A stretch of DNA of 64,000 nt from Pseudomonas sp. B28(2017) (GTDB taxonomy: Bacteria; Pseudomonadota; Gammaproteobacteria; Pseudomonadales; Pseudomonadaceae), in the NCBI RefSeq assembly GCF_002113025.1, contig NZ_NEJH01000016.1:18900-82899 (forward strand), written 5' to 3'. Below the pieces are notes generated by a model. It did no database searches. It saw only the letters and a list, made by a program, of their open reading frames with translations, and had not been told where the DNA came from. This document shows, piece by piece, positions 63,934-64,000 of this stretch; the stretch's first letter is position 1; the number at the start of each line of letters is the position of its first letter. A program made the translations under genes and the position numbers.

Positions 63934-64000
63934 CTGAATCAAGCAATTCGTGTGGGTGCTTGTGGAGTCAGACTGCTAGTCAACAGATTATCAGCATCAC

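Overview
The window is Pseudomonas chromosome, most likely from the P. fluorescens group. Evidence: GC-rich coding with strong antisense shadow frames, many REP-type palindromes of the GAGCGAGCNNGCTCGC kind, a phu-type haem locus, DUF2790, DUF6124 and DUF3772-channel genes, an mqo gene, and a right edge that runs into a Pseudomonas rRNA operon leader (promoter and boxA; 16S itself lies outside). No tRNA, CRISPR array or complete insertion sequence was seen.

Layout. 0.3-5 kb: periplasmic copper chaperones (PCuAC, SCO) and a decayed haem-uptake operon in which phuW, phuV and phuU are intact but phuT and phuS are remnants. 5.3-8.7 kb: metE, a methyltransferase and a DUF4287 protein. 8.8-12.4 kb: a tryptophan-tryptophylquinone amine dehydrogenase operon (B-E-D-A) with a cytochrome c gene. 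12.7-23.9 kb: the indole-3-acetate (iac) catabolic operon iacABIHCDE-F plus iacG, flanked by a FixL-like kinase and a FixJ-like regulator and carrying a FeaR/AraC-type activator. 24.1-27.6 kb: a chemoreceptor and an aromatic-type porin. 27.9-35.7 kb: a broken feaR-like gene, then an AT-rich island with a microcin B17-like operon (mcbABCDEF, with mcbB frameshifted), then a cytochrome c and a phenylacetaldehyde-type dehydrogenase. 35.7-40.8 kb: a mechanosensitive channel and a heavy-metal-type two-component system with a DUF2790 target. 40.9-50.6 kb: tctCBA, grx, an AhpD-like protein, an AraC regulator, DUF2238, ilvD and mqo. 50.7-52.9 kb: AT-rich small genes (a YDY-repeat protein, DUF3892), a C4-like antisense RNA ahead of a DUF6124 gene, and a large composite repeat. 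53-63.6 kb: sorAB sulfite oxidation, glycosyltransferase, DHFR-like, methyltransferase, NTF2-like, LysR, quinone reductase, MFS and HxlR genes.

How it fits together. The amine dehydrogenase, the aldehyde dehydrogenase and the iac enzymes can be read as one route: aromatic amine (tryptamine or phenethylamine) to aldehyde to arylacetic acid, and indole-3-acetate onward to catechol. Porin, chemoreceptor and regulators lie in between. The microcin operon appears to have entered this aromatic-amine region, next to a dead regulator gene. The main things to check are the mcbB frameshift, the unusual McbA core, the loss of phuT/phuS, the possible C4-type RNA control of a DUF6124 gene, and the YDY-repeat protein.
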